This document shows positions 14,150 through 22,824 of a stretch of DNA of 44,736 nt, one piece after another. The DNA is taken from positions 1-44,736 of IMG/VR virus record IMGVR_UViG_3300025030_000191, one strand, 5' to 3'. The stretch is from a virus. The first letter of the stretch is position 1; every line of letters starts with the position of its first letter. The position numbers and the translations under genes were made by a program. A model generated the notes under the pieces. It did no database searches. It had not been told where the DNA came from and worked only from the letters and a program-made list of their open reading frames with translations.

Positions 14150-15246
14150 TCCCCGTTTATAAACCATACTTTTATGGAAATGAAAAGAAATATGTTACCC
14201 AAGCGATTGAATCCTCTTGGGTTTCTTCCTCTGGGTATTTCCTCGACAAGGCCGAAGAAATTCTCAAAGATTATTTAGGTGTTAAATACCTACTCCTGAC
14301 ATCAAACGGAACCACTGCTATGCACTTGGTTGCCCTTGCTCTCCGCGATAAAACGGGTGCTACTGAAATTATTGCCCCGAATAGCGTTTATGTAGCTGCA
14401 TGGAATAGCTTACGGTTTACTACACCCTTTTTGATGTACGTTACAGATACAGACTTAGATACCTGGAACTACCCAGAAGAAGAACTCCGACAAAATATCT
14501 ACCGAGCAAATGCTTGCTTAGTAGTACATAATCTAGGAAACATAGTCAACGTTCCTGAACTAAAACGAAAGTATCCACATATAACCTTTATTGAGGACAG
14601 TTGTGAAGGCTTTGGGGGAACCTATGAAGGAAAAAAAGCAGGTACGGAATCTCTAGCTTCTGCCTATTCGTGGTATGCAAACAAATCCATTACCTCAGGG
14701 GAGGGTGGAGCATTTGTTACTAATGATGAGAAGTTATACATTTTAGCAAAGAAACGCCGGGGACAGGGCCAGTCTGAGACTCGTTTTGTACATGATATTC
14801 TAGGGTTTAATTACCGCCTTACAAACTTACAGGCTGCTTTATTAGTAGCTCAATTAGAGCAGCTTAGTAAAATCCAGGTACTCAAAGAATCTCGATACTT
14901 AAACTATAAGGATCTTATCGAATCTATTGGTAATCCTAAATTGGTTATTCAGAAAACAGCGGAGAATACTACCCATTCCAATTGGATGTTTGGTATAAGA
15001 GTTATTGGTAACCCAGGTTATCATGTTGCTGAGAAGTTCTTCCTTGACCGGGATATAGAAACAAGACCCTTCTTTTATCCTATAAGCTCTCACAAACACC
15101 TGAGAGGGTCTGCTAATAACTCCCCAAAAGCAAGTCTTCTACAAAAAGAAATTATTATTTTACCGTCCTACCCAGAACTTACTTTTAGGGAACAGCAGTA
15201 TGTAACCTCAGTCTTAGAAGAGTATGTAGATAAACATGTACCGTGA
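14146..15246 (+). CDS. DegT/DnrJ/EryC1 family PLP-dependent sugar aminotransferase
   Basis: 366 aa, a normal length. MIPVYKPYFYGNEKKYV is the family opening, LTSNGTTAMHLVALAL binds the PLP phosphate, FIEDSCEGFGGTYEG contains the cofactor-contacting Asp, and Lys180 in YSWYANKSITSGEGGA is the Schiff-base lysine. LGFNYRLTNLQAALL is also conserved. Such enzymes convert nucleotide-linked keto-sugars to amino sugars such as perosamine or QuiN. The keto-sugar precursor must come from the host or from genes outside the window, as no dehydratase is seen. It overlaps the FkbM gene by 4 bp. Confidence 0.93.
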   Translation: MIPVYKPYFYGNEKKYVTQAIESSWVSSSGYFLDKAEEILKDYLGVKYLLLTSNGTTAMHLVALALRDKTGATEIIAPNSVYVAAWNSLRFTTPFLMYVTDTDLDTWNYPEEELRQNIYRANACLVVHNLGNIVNVPELKRKYPHITFIEDSCEGFGGTYEGKKAGTESLASAYSWYANKSITSGEGGAFVTNDEKLYILAKKRRGQGQSETRFVHDILGFNYRLTNLQAALLVAQLEQLSKIQVLKESRYLNYKDLIESIGNPKLVIQKTAENTTHSNWMFGIRVIGNPGYHVAEKFFLDRDIETRPFFYPISSHKHLRGSANNSPKASLLQKEIIILPSYPELTFREQQYVTSVLEEYVDKHVP

Positions 15247-16099
15247 AATTTGTTTTTATCAGTATTATGGTAACGGTGATTATCATAATTCAAAAGAATT
15301 TGTTCGGGAACTTGTACAAGCTTTTCCAGAAACGGGTTTCTTCTATGCTCATTTACATAGTCCATATTTAACAGAAGACCTGGATAGAATCCGTTATGCA
15401 CAACCACAAGAATGGATAATGGAACCATCAAAAGCCTATGTTAAAGGGCAGGCAAGTGACCTGTATTTTAATACGTGGCTTGGTTTAGATAGTAGAAACA
15501 TCTTACCTGGAATTGGGTTAAGTTTAGAAAACTATAGGAAGTATTATGAATATATACTTAGATCCGCAGGTATCAGTTATAAGTTCTCTGATAATCTTAC
15601 TAAATATATTCCTCGGATTAACTTTAGTAGACTATACCAGAAATCTATTGTGGATGCGTTTGTTGACGGGAGAAAGAATATTGTTCTGGTGGCTACCGGG
15701 GATGTTTTTTCTGGGCAGGCTAGAAATTTTCCGATGTTACCATTAGTAGAGAGATTAGCAGTTCAATTTCCCGATAAAGATTTTGTAGTCACTACTCCAA
15801 TTCAGAATAAATACCCCAATCTTTATAGTACAGTAGATATTTTTGATAGGGCATTTGATCTAAATGCTATTGGGTATCTTAGTACCTACTGTGAAACAAT
15901 TATAGGTAGGGCTTCCGGTCCTTATGTATTTACTCAAATTTATAATAATTTATTTAATCCGGATAAAAAATTCTTAGCAATAACAAACCACCGGAACAGT
16001 TCACAGATAACGATTGGGCTGACAGTACCAGCTATGCAGTTTTGGCAGAGCGATTCCGAAGATCCCTACAAAGAGATGGAGACGGTTGTATCAATATGA
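15236..16099 (+). CDS. Putative GT-B-like glycosyltransferase
   Basis: 287 aa, not securely placed. The second half resembles GT-B folds acting on nucleotide sugars: NIVLVATGDVFSGQARNFPM, DKDFVVTTPIQNKYPN and a late stretch ETIIGRASGPYVFTQIYNN, similar in order to the C-terminal donor domain of GT9-type transferases. The N-terminal part (FPETGFFYAHLHSPYLTEDL) has no clear motif. It overlaps the aminotransferase gene by 11 bp and the GT2 gene by 4 bp, which supports a role in attaching or moving the amino sugar. Confidence 0.5.
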   Translation: MYREICFYQYYGNGDYHNSKEFVRELVQAFPETGFFYAHLHSPYLTEDLDRIRYAQPQEWIMEPSKAYVKGQASDLYFNTWLGLDSRNILPGIGLSLENYRKYYEYILRSAGISYKFSDNLTKYIPRINFSRLYQKSIVDAFVDGRKNIVLVATGDVFSGQARNFPMLPLVERLAVQFPDKDFVVTTPIQNKYPNLYSTVDIFDRAFDLNAIGYLSTYCETIIGRASGPYVFTQIYNNLFNPDKKFLAITNHRNSSQITIGLTVPAMQFWQSDSEDPYKEMETVVSI

Positions 16100-17001
16100 A
16101 AAAGACAGTTATTGGTATTGTTACTTTTGGAAATTTAGAGTTCACACAGTTAGCGGTACAATCAGTTTGGGATACTGTAAAATCTCCGTATAAATTGTGT
16201 ATTATTGTAGGGAAACCTGGGGATGGTGATACCGCTGGTTGGTGTGCTCGAAATGATATTCCTCATATTGTACACAATCAGAACTACGGGTTCCCCTATT
16301 CTTTAAATGATCTTTATGATTTTACTTGGGAACACTGGAAATATGATAATCTAGTAACAATGGGAAACGACGTCATTGCTTACCCATATGCAATTGATTC
16401 CCTAATATCTGTAGAGGAGAAGATAGGCTATGATTGGTTATGTTCACAAGAATATAATGTCAAAGCTTTAGTAAAAGATTTCCCTGAAGTAAGACCTCTT
16501 TTTAATGGGGAAGATCTAAAATTTGCTTCGTGGAAAGAAAAGCCGTGGGAGCGATTTACAGGTTGGAGTGATCAAGTCGGATATGATGTTGGAGGGGGAA
16601 TGAGTGATACACATAACTTAGCGTTATATACTCGATCTTTCTTCGATCAGGTGGGTTATATTGACGTAAATCACTACCCGGCTTATTTTGAAGACAACGA
16701 TTTAGCACGACGGGCAATCCTTGCTGGAACCAAATCTGCAAAAGTTACAAATTCTTATTACTTTCATTTTTGGAGTAGAACTATCAAGCAAGGAAGTGGT
16801 GGATCTAATAATAAATTCTTCAACCTAAACCGGAATTACTATATCCGTAAATGGGGAGGAGATTTTATGAAGGAAAGATTCTCAGTTCCCTTTAATGGGG
16901 CTGAAACGGAGATTGGTGGGGTTCGTTTACCAAACTCATATAAAATTGATAGTCGAGAAGGGGAAGATAAAATCATTGCTTATTGGAGAAGTAAAGCCTA
17001 A
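16096..17001 (+). CDS. GT2-family (GT-A fold) glycosyltransferase
   Basis: 301 aa from ATG 16096, giving a 4-bp ATGA overlap with the previous gene; an earlier in-frame ATG would overlap it by 58 bp. The GT-A start KTVIGIVTFGNLEFTQLAVQ is followed by LCIIVGKPGDGDT, HNQNYGFPYSLND, and a DxD-like NLVTMGNDVIAYP metal site. The later YFEDNDLARRAILAG is the catalytic-base ED region of GT2 enzymes, followed by a FHFWSRT segment. It should transfer a sugar from a nucleotide donor. It touches the terminase gene by one base (TAATG). Confidence 0.85.
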   Translation: MKKTVIGIVTFGNLEFTQLAVQSVWDTVKSPYKLCIIVGKPGDGDTAGWCARNDIPHIVHNQNYGFPYSLNDLYDFTWEHWKYDNLVTMGNDVIAYPYAIDSLISVEEKIGYDWLCSQEYNVKALVKDFPEVRPLFNGEDLKFASWKEKPWERFTGWSDQVGYDVGGGMSDTHNLALYTRSFFDQVGYIDVNHYPAYFEDNDLARRAILAGTKSAKVTNSYYFHFWSRTIKQGSGGSNNKFFNLNRNYYIRKWGGDFMKERFSVPFNGAETEIGGVRLPNSYKIDSREGEDKIIAYWRSKA

Positions 17002-19715
17002 TGGCAATTAAGGAACTAGTATCTCAAGAAGATTTAGTATTCTATGAGATTATGAAAAACCCGGTCTTGTTTGGTGAGTTTGTATATAACATGGACCGGT
17101 TAGATAGAGAAGAGAAATTTGCTTTTACTGTATACCAAAAGGAATTTCTTCTTGATGTTAGTAACTACCAATCATTAGCCTGTGGTAGGGCAGTTGGAAA
17201 GTGCGTCCACGAGTCTGCTATGATTATGAACCCGGACACGGGAGAGTATCTTTCTGCTAAGGAATGGTATGAGTCCACGAGATTGCATAATATATTATCT
17301 ATTAACCAAGATTGGAAGCAGGAAGTAAATGAGTGCTTTGTTGAATATAATGGGACACAAGATTGCTATGAAATTGAAACTGATAAGGGTCTCAAAACAG
17401 TAGTAACCAAAGAACATCCGTTCCTAACAAATAGTGGGTTTGTTAACGCCGATAGGCTAGAGGTAGGTAACTACTTGGCCGTGGCTAAAAATACCCCATA
17501 TTTTGGGGTTGAGTCCGCAGATGATATAGAATATATAACTCTGGCACATTTTATTGCCGAGGGGACATATTACTGCGGATCTATAACTACGACAGAGCCG
17601 GAAGTTTTCGAAGATCTTAAGAAAATCGCGGAGTATTTTGGGTGTAACTTGCGTGTAAAGGATATAACATACTTTATCTCAAAAAAAGACCCGAAAATAA
17701 AAAACCAATACCTTAGCTTCTTATCTACTCATGGACTAAGATCATGTCATTCCTATGATAAGTTTGTACCAGAACTGGTTTTTAAATCAAAAAAAGGAAA
17801 AGTAGCATTATTCCTCAATAGGTTGTTTGGGGATGACGGTTGGTGCACAGCTAATGAGGTGGGCTACTGCTCTACTTCAGAAAGATTAGCACGGGATGTA
17901 CAACATCTTCTATTCAGGTTTGGGGTGTTCGCTTCATTAGCTTATAAAAAGAACCCCTATCTTGGTGCTTGGTGCCTTTCGATAAAAGGTGTGGAGAATG
18001 TTCAACTTTTCCGTGAAAATATTGGTATTTTTACAAAACGAAAATCTAAAAAGTTAGAAGAGCTTTTACAGTGGTATCTTACAGAAAAACCACATAACCA
18101 GGCAAAAGTATACCCAATACTGTCTTATAGAGCTTATAGAAAAACTCGATCACGGTCAACGGGGCACCTTAAATATTTTCCAACGGACGAAACCATTAAT
18201 AAGGTTGTAAATGTTGATGCTGAGCTTTCTAAGTTTATAAACGCTGATATAAACTGGGTGCGGGTAAAAAACATAAGGCTTGTGGAAAAACAAGAAACTT
18301 ATTCTATAACCGTTCCCCATAATAGTACACATCTAATTGATAATATTTGGTCACATAATACGGTCAGCCTATCAACGCTGATGATTTGGTATCTTGTATT
18401 TAATGTATTTCCAAACGATTATATCCTATATACAGTTCCTTCTAAGGTTCATCTGGAACCTGTGTTTACTAATCTTATTCGGTTATTCAGAAGTAATTCT
18501 TTTCTAAAACAATTCATTGAACCTCGGGGTGGTATTAACGGGTCAGATTATACAGTCAAACTGTTGAATCAAGCTACTCTTTTATGTCGTATTGCAGGAC
18601 AAAGTGGAACCGGTGCTAATGTAATTGGTTTACATACCCCGGTTATATTGTTAGATGAGAGTGGCTACTACGCCCACAGAGTTTTTCAGGAATTACAGCC
18701 CTCTTTGAATACTTTTACTCCTGGATTTAAACTTCTAACTTCAGGCGTACCTACTGGCCTACGAGAAGGAAATGTTCTTTACCATACCGATCAAGAAAAC
18801 TCAAGCTACTCTAAGCACAGGGTTTCCGCCCTTCAAAATCCACGTTTTTCTGAAGAAGATAGACAACGTGCTCTTGAACAATATGGTGGGGAAGATTCTG
18901 AAGATTACATTCATTTTGTTCTCGGGTTGCATGGAAAACCTGTATTTTCTCTCTTTGATCGTGGAGCTTTTGAGATTATTAATAACCCGGTTTATAAATT
19001 GGTTATTAATGGGTGGGAAATTTCTGAGAACATTGATGATTATATCACCCGTGCAAACTTAATCCCACAAATCCCAGACAAGTCTTATAAATGCATTATA
19101 GGGATTGACTTAGGTTATACGGAACCAACAGCAATTATTATTCTATATCAAGATGGCTACGGAAGAATTAAATTCCACGCTCGTATTACCCTAAATAAAG
19201 TATCCTACACCATTCAGGATCGGTTTATTGACCTTCTTGATTCTAAGTTTAAACCCTATATTATTGGTATAGATGAGGGTGGTGTTGGTAAGCCGGTTGT
19301 CCAAAGATTGAAAGAATCCTTAGACTATGCCCATAAGGATTATCATAAAAGACTGATACCGATCAATTTCTCTACTGCTATTGTTATGGGAACAAACTCA
19401 GATGGTGAGGAGATTAAAACTAAAACAAAACCCCTAGCTGTTTCAGTATTACAAGAATACGCTAATAACCATAAAGTCGTATTTTCTAGTACAGATTTTG
19501 AAATGGTTACGGAACTTGAGAGAATGACTTATTCTAAAACAGTAACTGGGGAAATTGTTTATAAAACGCTCACCGAGCGAGGAGGTAAGAAAGGCGAAGA
19601 CCACTTCACAGCAGCCCTCCTATGTGCGATACTAGCCTACTATCTAGTCCATGAAACTATGGACTTCACAAAAAAGCGACAGAAGCTAATGAAAAGCTCT
19701 TGGTTCGCAGGATAA
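17001..19715 (+). CDS. terL: Terminase large subunit, split by an intein
   Basis: 904 aa precursor; the joined exteins are 518 aa, the usual size. Walker A is ACGRAVGK (ending Lys67) joined after splicing to T454 VSLSTL. Walker B is VILLDESGYY near 548-557. The nuclease domain has IGIDLGYTEP (about 700), IGIDEGGVGKP (about 755) and GEDHFTAAL (about 865), matching the RNase-H-like active site of large terminases. It cuts and pumps phage DNA into the prohead through the portal encoded next. It starts one base inside the glycosyltransferase stop. The small subunit is not evident beside it. Confidence 0.95.
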   Translation: MAIKELVSQEDLVFYEIMKNPVLFGEFVYNMDRLDREEKFAFTVYQKEFLLDVSNYQSLACGRAVGKCVHESAMIMNPDTGEYLSAKEWYESTRLHNILSINQDWKQEVNECFVEYNGTQDCYEIETDKGLKTVVTKEHPFLTNSGFVNADRLEVGNYLAVAKNTPYFGVESADDIEYITLAHFIAEGTYYCGSITTTEPEVFEDLKKIAEYFGCNLRVKDITYFISKKDPKIKNQYLSFLSTHGLRSCHSYDKFVPELVFKSKKGKVALFLNRLFGDDGWCTANEVGYCSTSERLARDVQHLLFRFGVFASLAYKKNPYLGAWCLSIKGVENVQLFRENIGIFTKRKSKKLEELLQWYLTEKPHNQAKVYPILSYRAYRKTRSRSTGHLKYFPTDETINKVVNVDAELSKFINADINWVRVKNIRLVEKQETYSITVPHNSTHLIDNIWSHNTVSLSTLMIWYLVFNVFPNDYILYTVPSKVHLEPVFTNLIRLFRSNSFLKQFIEPRGGINGSDYTVKLLNQATLLCRIAGQSGTGANVIGLHTPVILLDESGYYAHRVFQELQPSLNTFTPGFKLLTSGVPTGLREGNVLYHTDQENSSYSKHRVSALQNPRFSEEDRQRALEQYGGEDSEDYIHFVLGLHGKPVFSLFDRGAFEIINNPVYKLVINGWEISENIDDYITRANLIPQIPDKSYKCIIGIDLGYTEPTAIIILYQDGYGRIKFHARITLNKVSYTIQDRFIDLLDSKFKPYIIGIDEGGVGKPVVQRLKESLDYAHKDYHKRLIPINFSTAIVMGTNSDGEEIKTKTKPLAVSVLQEYANNHKVVFSSTDFEMVTELERMTYSKTVTGEIVYKTLTERGGKKGEDHFTAALLCAILAYYLVHETMDFTKKRQKLMKSSWFAG
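17202..18359 (+). mobile_element. Intein (386 aa) with two LAGLIDADG motifs, inside the terminase Walker A
   Basis: Residues 68-453 of the terminase precursor. Block A begins with Cys68 (CVHESAMIMNPDTGEYLSA), block B is VVTKEHPFLTNSG, the C-end is THLIDNIWSHN with penultimate His and Asn453, and the +1 residue is Thr454. Two endonuclease motifs are visible, LAHFIAEGTYY and LFLNRLFGDDGW, so a monomeric LAGLIDADG homing endonuclease is likely. It splits the nucleotide-binding GK-T so packaging needs splicing. Isoleucine ATA codons are more frequent here than in the exteins. Confidence 0.95.
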
Positions 19716-19721
19716 CAAATT

Positions 19722-21227
19722 ATGGAACGAATAGAAAAAAGTCAGTTAGCTAAGGCACAATATAGCTTCATGACGTCTCCCAGCTCTACTCCGTGGGGTC
19801 CTCAAGACATAGATAAAATGGATTCGGCTCCGCACAAAAACTACGGAGAGGTAGTAAAGGAGTGCAGGTTCTTTTACAGAAAAGATCCAATTGCTGGTAC
19901 AGTTGTAGATAAACTAATTGAAATTGGTATTACGGATTTGGTCATCAGCAAGGGAAAACTTTCCCCGAATGAACTGAAAATCTTTACGGCTGTAAAGGAT
20001 AAGCTACAAGAGTTTGCTGAGACCTGTGCTGTTGAATATCTTTTAACCGGTTTAGTTTATCCCGAAGTAAAATTTGCAAGCCTTCCAACCTCTGATTTCA
20101 GAGAATACGGGATTAAGAAGATGTCTACCATCTCCGTCCCTGTTTCTATGTGGGTCAGAGACTCTTCGACAATTAAAATCAATTCCCCAGAACAATCAGA
20201 TATGCTGTCCTACTATCTAGTTGTTCCCGATAAGACCATCTTCTTTATTACAAATAAAGGTATGTATCCGGATGGTACTACAGATGTACCTTTGTACGAA
20301 AAATGGTTAAAATACTATCCAGTATTTGTAGCTGAGGTTCGTAAGGGAACTAAAGAATTCAAGCTAGAACCTGAATATACTGTATCTCGAAGAAAACCGC
20401 TGGCAGATAGTAGCTACCCAACGCCCTATCTCCATGCTGCACTTGAGAGTCTAAAACATAAACGAAACCTAAAAAGACTGGACTACTCCCTGGCAGCTAG
20501 GGCGATTGGTGCTATTCAGCAGTTCAAAGTTGGTAGTGATGATTTTCCAGTAACGGAAGACGAGTCGGAAACATTCCAGAGTCTGAAAGATCAGATGACC
20601 TATAGAAATTCTGGTGGACGCGATCTCGAGCGGATTTTCCAGTTGTTCACAAACCATACTGTAGAAATCAAGTGGGTCTATCCCCCATTGGAACCCATCC
20701 TAGATGATAAGAAATATATTGGTGTGAACGAAGATATTTTCTATTCTCTTGGATTTCCTCGGATTCTGACCACTGGCGAATCACAAAGATCTGGTACCTC
20801 AGAACCGGAATATGCTACTCTCTCTCCTGTAAAAACTATGAACAATATGCAGAGAAAGATTTTACAGATTATTAAAGATATTGTCAAAAGAATTGCTACC
20901 GAGAATAATCTTAGTGATTATCCGGAAGTTAGATTCAAACCCATTTCTCTGCATAGCTTTGTAAACTTTATCGAAGGTCTCCGTAATCTCTATGATACTG
21001 GAAACCTGAGCCGCTCGACTTATGTTGATGCTTTCGGCTATGTTTTCGAAGATGAAGCAAAGCAATTGAGTGATGATAAAGATACTATGAAAAGCTACGG
21101 GTTGGATGATTTCGCACCGAAACCATACTCCAATCAACCCGGAGCACCTAAACAACCAGAAACGCCGCAAGATAAGCCAAAAACGGCTGAAAACACTAAT
21201 AAAACGGCTGGAGTGAGCAATGAATAG
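19722..21227 (+). CDS. Portal protein
   Basis: 501 aa, directly after the large terminase and before the protease, the invariant portal position. CRFFYRKDPIAGTVVDKLIE is the portal-type N-terminal clip to stem segment, and YLHAALESLKHKRNLKRLDY with IGAIQQFKVG resembles the stem helices. The C-terminus is proline- and lysine-rich (QPGAPKQPETPQDKPKTAEN), likely flexible. Twelve copies should form the ring that receives the terminase and connects to the tail. It overlaps the protease gene by 8 bp. Confidence 0.85.
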   Translation: MERIEKSQLAKAQYSFMTSPSSTPWGPQDIDKMDSAPHKNYGEVVKECRFFYRKDPIAGTVVDKLIEIGITDLVISKGKLSPNELKIFTAVKDKLQEFAETCAVEYLLTGLVYPEVKFASLPTSDFREYGIKKMSTISVPVSMWVRDSSTIKINSPEQSDMLSYYLVVPDKTIFFITNKGMYPDGTTDVPLYEKWLKYYPVFVAEVRKGTKEFKLEPEYTVSRRKPLADSSYPTPYLHAALESLKHKRNLKRLDYSLAARAIGAIQQFKVGSDDFPVTEDESETFQSLKDQMTYRNSGGRDLERIFQLFTNHTVEIKWVYPPLEPILDDKKYIGVNEDIFYSLGFPRILTTGESQRSGTSEPEYATLSPVKTMNNMQRKILQIIKDIVKRIATENNLSDYPEVRFKPISLHSFVNFIEGLRNLYDTGNLSRSTYVDAFGYVFEDEAKQLSDDKDTMKSYGLDDFAPKPYSNQPGAPKQPETPQDKPKTAENTNKTAGVSNE

Positions 21228-22227
21228 AGCAATTTTTACCACAAAACAGCTAGAATTGGTACAATATAAACTAGAGGGAGAAGAGAGTACAGATGGCGAA
21301 GCTGTCGCCGCTCTGTCTTTGAATCCATCCTATATGTGGGCAAAGTTTATCCTTACGGATGACAAACCCAATGAAAACAAGCAACGGGTTCCTAAAGAGG
21401 AATTCGCCAATTTAATAAAGTCGGGTATCTTTGCACCTGTCAAGATGATGTTTGGACGGATCAATGAGACCCACGATGAGGCCCATCCTCTAGGTGTTAT
21501 TACCCATCTTCGGGACATTGGGGATAAGATTGAAGGGATTGCCGCATTGTGGACTCGAGAACGAGAAGAGGACGTTGCCCTCATCAAAGATCTAGTTGAA
21601 ACCGGACAATACCCGCAACTCTCTTGGGAAATCATGTTTGATAATTCCCAAACCGAGGAAGATGGAATTGAGACTCTAAAAGATACTACCTTGCGTGGTA
21701 TCACACTGGTTTCAATGCCAGCTTATGCAGGAAGAACTCCAATCTTTGCTGCGGCTTCGAAAAATTCTGCTGTGGAGGATATAAGAGTGGAAGAACTAGA
21801 ACTTCTGAAGAAACAGCTAGAAGATACTAATGTAGGTCTAGCTGAAAAAGATGCGAAGGTTTCCGAACTCTCCGCCGCCCTGGAAGTAAAGGATAGTGAG
21901 TTGATCGAACTGCGTGAGTTTAAGGCCAGCGTTGTGAAAGAACGCGAAGAATCTGAAAAACTCGCTGCTATCAAAACTCGCTTTTCTGAAGCTGGTCTGA
22001 ACAAAGACGAGAGCTTCTTCAGTGAGAAGAAATCACTGCTTTTAGGTCTGACGGAGGAAGCGTTGGATTTCATGGTACAAGAGATGATCTCCTTTGCGTC
22101 CGTAACCAAAGAAACAAAAGCGTCTACAAAAATCGAACTGCCTAATCTGAGTAATTTAGAAGATAATGCTCAGTATGACGATCCCAAAGCTTTGGGCCTG
22201 GCTCTTCGAGAAAAATACATCAAGTAA
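21220..22227 (+). CDS. Prohead protease fused to a coiled-coil scaffold
   Basis: 335 aa from ATG 21220, six bases after GGAG. The first 180 residues look like a caudoviral prohead serine protease: histidines at 85 and 89 in NETHDEAHPLGV, Ser135 in QLSWEIMF, and LRGITLVSMPAYAGRTPI closing the domain. Residues about 190-255 are a charged coiled coil (VEELELLKKQLEDTNVGLAE, LEVKDSELIELREFKASVV), typical of a scaffold. The family cleaves scaffold and capsid N-termini during maturation. Placement between portal and capsid fits. Which His and Ser are catalytic is inferred. Confidence 0.75.
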   Translation: MNRAIFTTKQLELVQYKLEGEESTDGEAVAALSLNPSYMWAKFILTDDKPNENKQRVPKEEFANLIKSGIFAPVKMMFGRINETHDEAHPLGVITHLRDIGDKIEGIAALWTREREEDVALIKDLVETGQYPQLSWEIMFDNSQTEEDGIETLKDTTLRGITLVSMPAYAGRTPIFAAASKNSAVEDIRVEELELLKKQLEDTNVGLAEKDAKVSELSAALEVKDSELIELREFKASVVKEREESEKLAAIKTRFSEAGLNKDESFFSEKKSLLLGLTEEALDFMVQEMISFASVTKETKASTKIELPNLSNLEDNAQYDDPKALGLALREKYIK

Positions 22228-22239
22228 GAGGTAGAAACA

Positions 22240-22809
22240 ATGGAAATTAATCATTTTGGTAACACTGTTCTTGGTGTTGTTCCTACTGCCGATGTGGTTG
22301 AAGGTCGCATGGTCGTACTGACCAGCCAAACTTTTAGCTACGATTTTGGTAGTCGCTCTGACCTGCCTGGTTGTAAGGTTCCGGCTACCGCCGCTGAATC
22401 TACCCGGGCTCGTTATTGCGTTACCTGGGCGCAGGACAATCGCCAGACCCCGATTTACCAGCCTGTTCCCTCCTATACCTATGCTTTACGCAATGGATGG
22501 GATCAGACTAGTAACGTTCCGTTTTCCGCGACTGTGTACCTCACCCAGCCCGGTCATCAGGAAGGCTTGACCATTCCAAGTGGTGTGCCTTCTCTGGCTT
22601 TTGGTGAGGGTATCTACACTGTACCGTCTGGTGCCTATGTTTATAGTGCTGAAGTGGAAATTCCTGGCAGCCCCCTGGCTGCTTGTAACACCGCCGAAGA
22701 CGTTGCTGGTACCGAAGGTATGCTGAAGTATTCTTTAACCAATCCTGTTGCTGAAGTTTACCAGTACGAATCTGCGACTGGCAAGCTGACCTTCAAGATT
22801 TTACACTAA
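22240..22809 (+). CDS. Probable capsid decoration (head stabilisation) protein
   Basis: 189 aa, beta-rich, almost no helix (TADVVEGRMVVLTSQTFSYD; LAFGEGIYTVPSGAYVYSAE). It lies just before the major capsid gene in the position of phage lambda gpD-like decoration proteins. Codons are C/G-ending (CTG, GCC, ACC) unlike most of the genome, as in the capsid gene, which suggests very high expression. I do not recognise a specific family; decoration or a minor head protein is the best reading. Confidence 0.6.
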   Translation: MEINHFGNTVLGVVPTADVVEGRMVVLTSQTFSYDFGSRSDLPGCKVPATAAESTRARYCVTWAQDNRQTPIYQPVPSYTYALRNGWDQTSNVPFSATVYLTQPGHQEGLTIPSGVPSLAFGEGIYTVPSGAYVYSAEVEIPGSPLAACNTAEDVAGTEGMLKYSLTNPVAEVYQYESATGKLTFKILH

Positions 22810-22824
22810 TCGGAGGATTCCTCA

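Noticed and set aside
20862-21242. Minus-strand open frame of 126 codons opposite the portal and protease junction
   Set aside because: Runs against the portal frame, low-complexity hydrophobic translation, no start signal.
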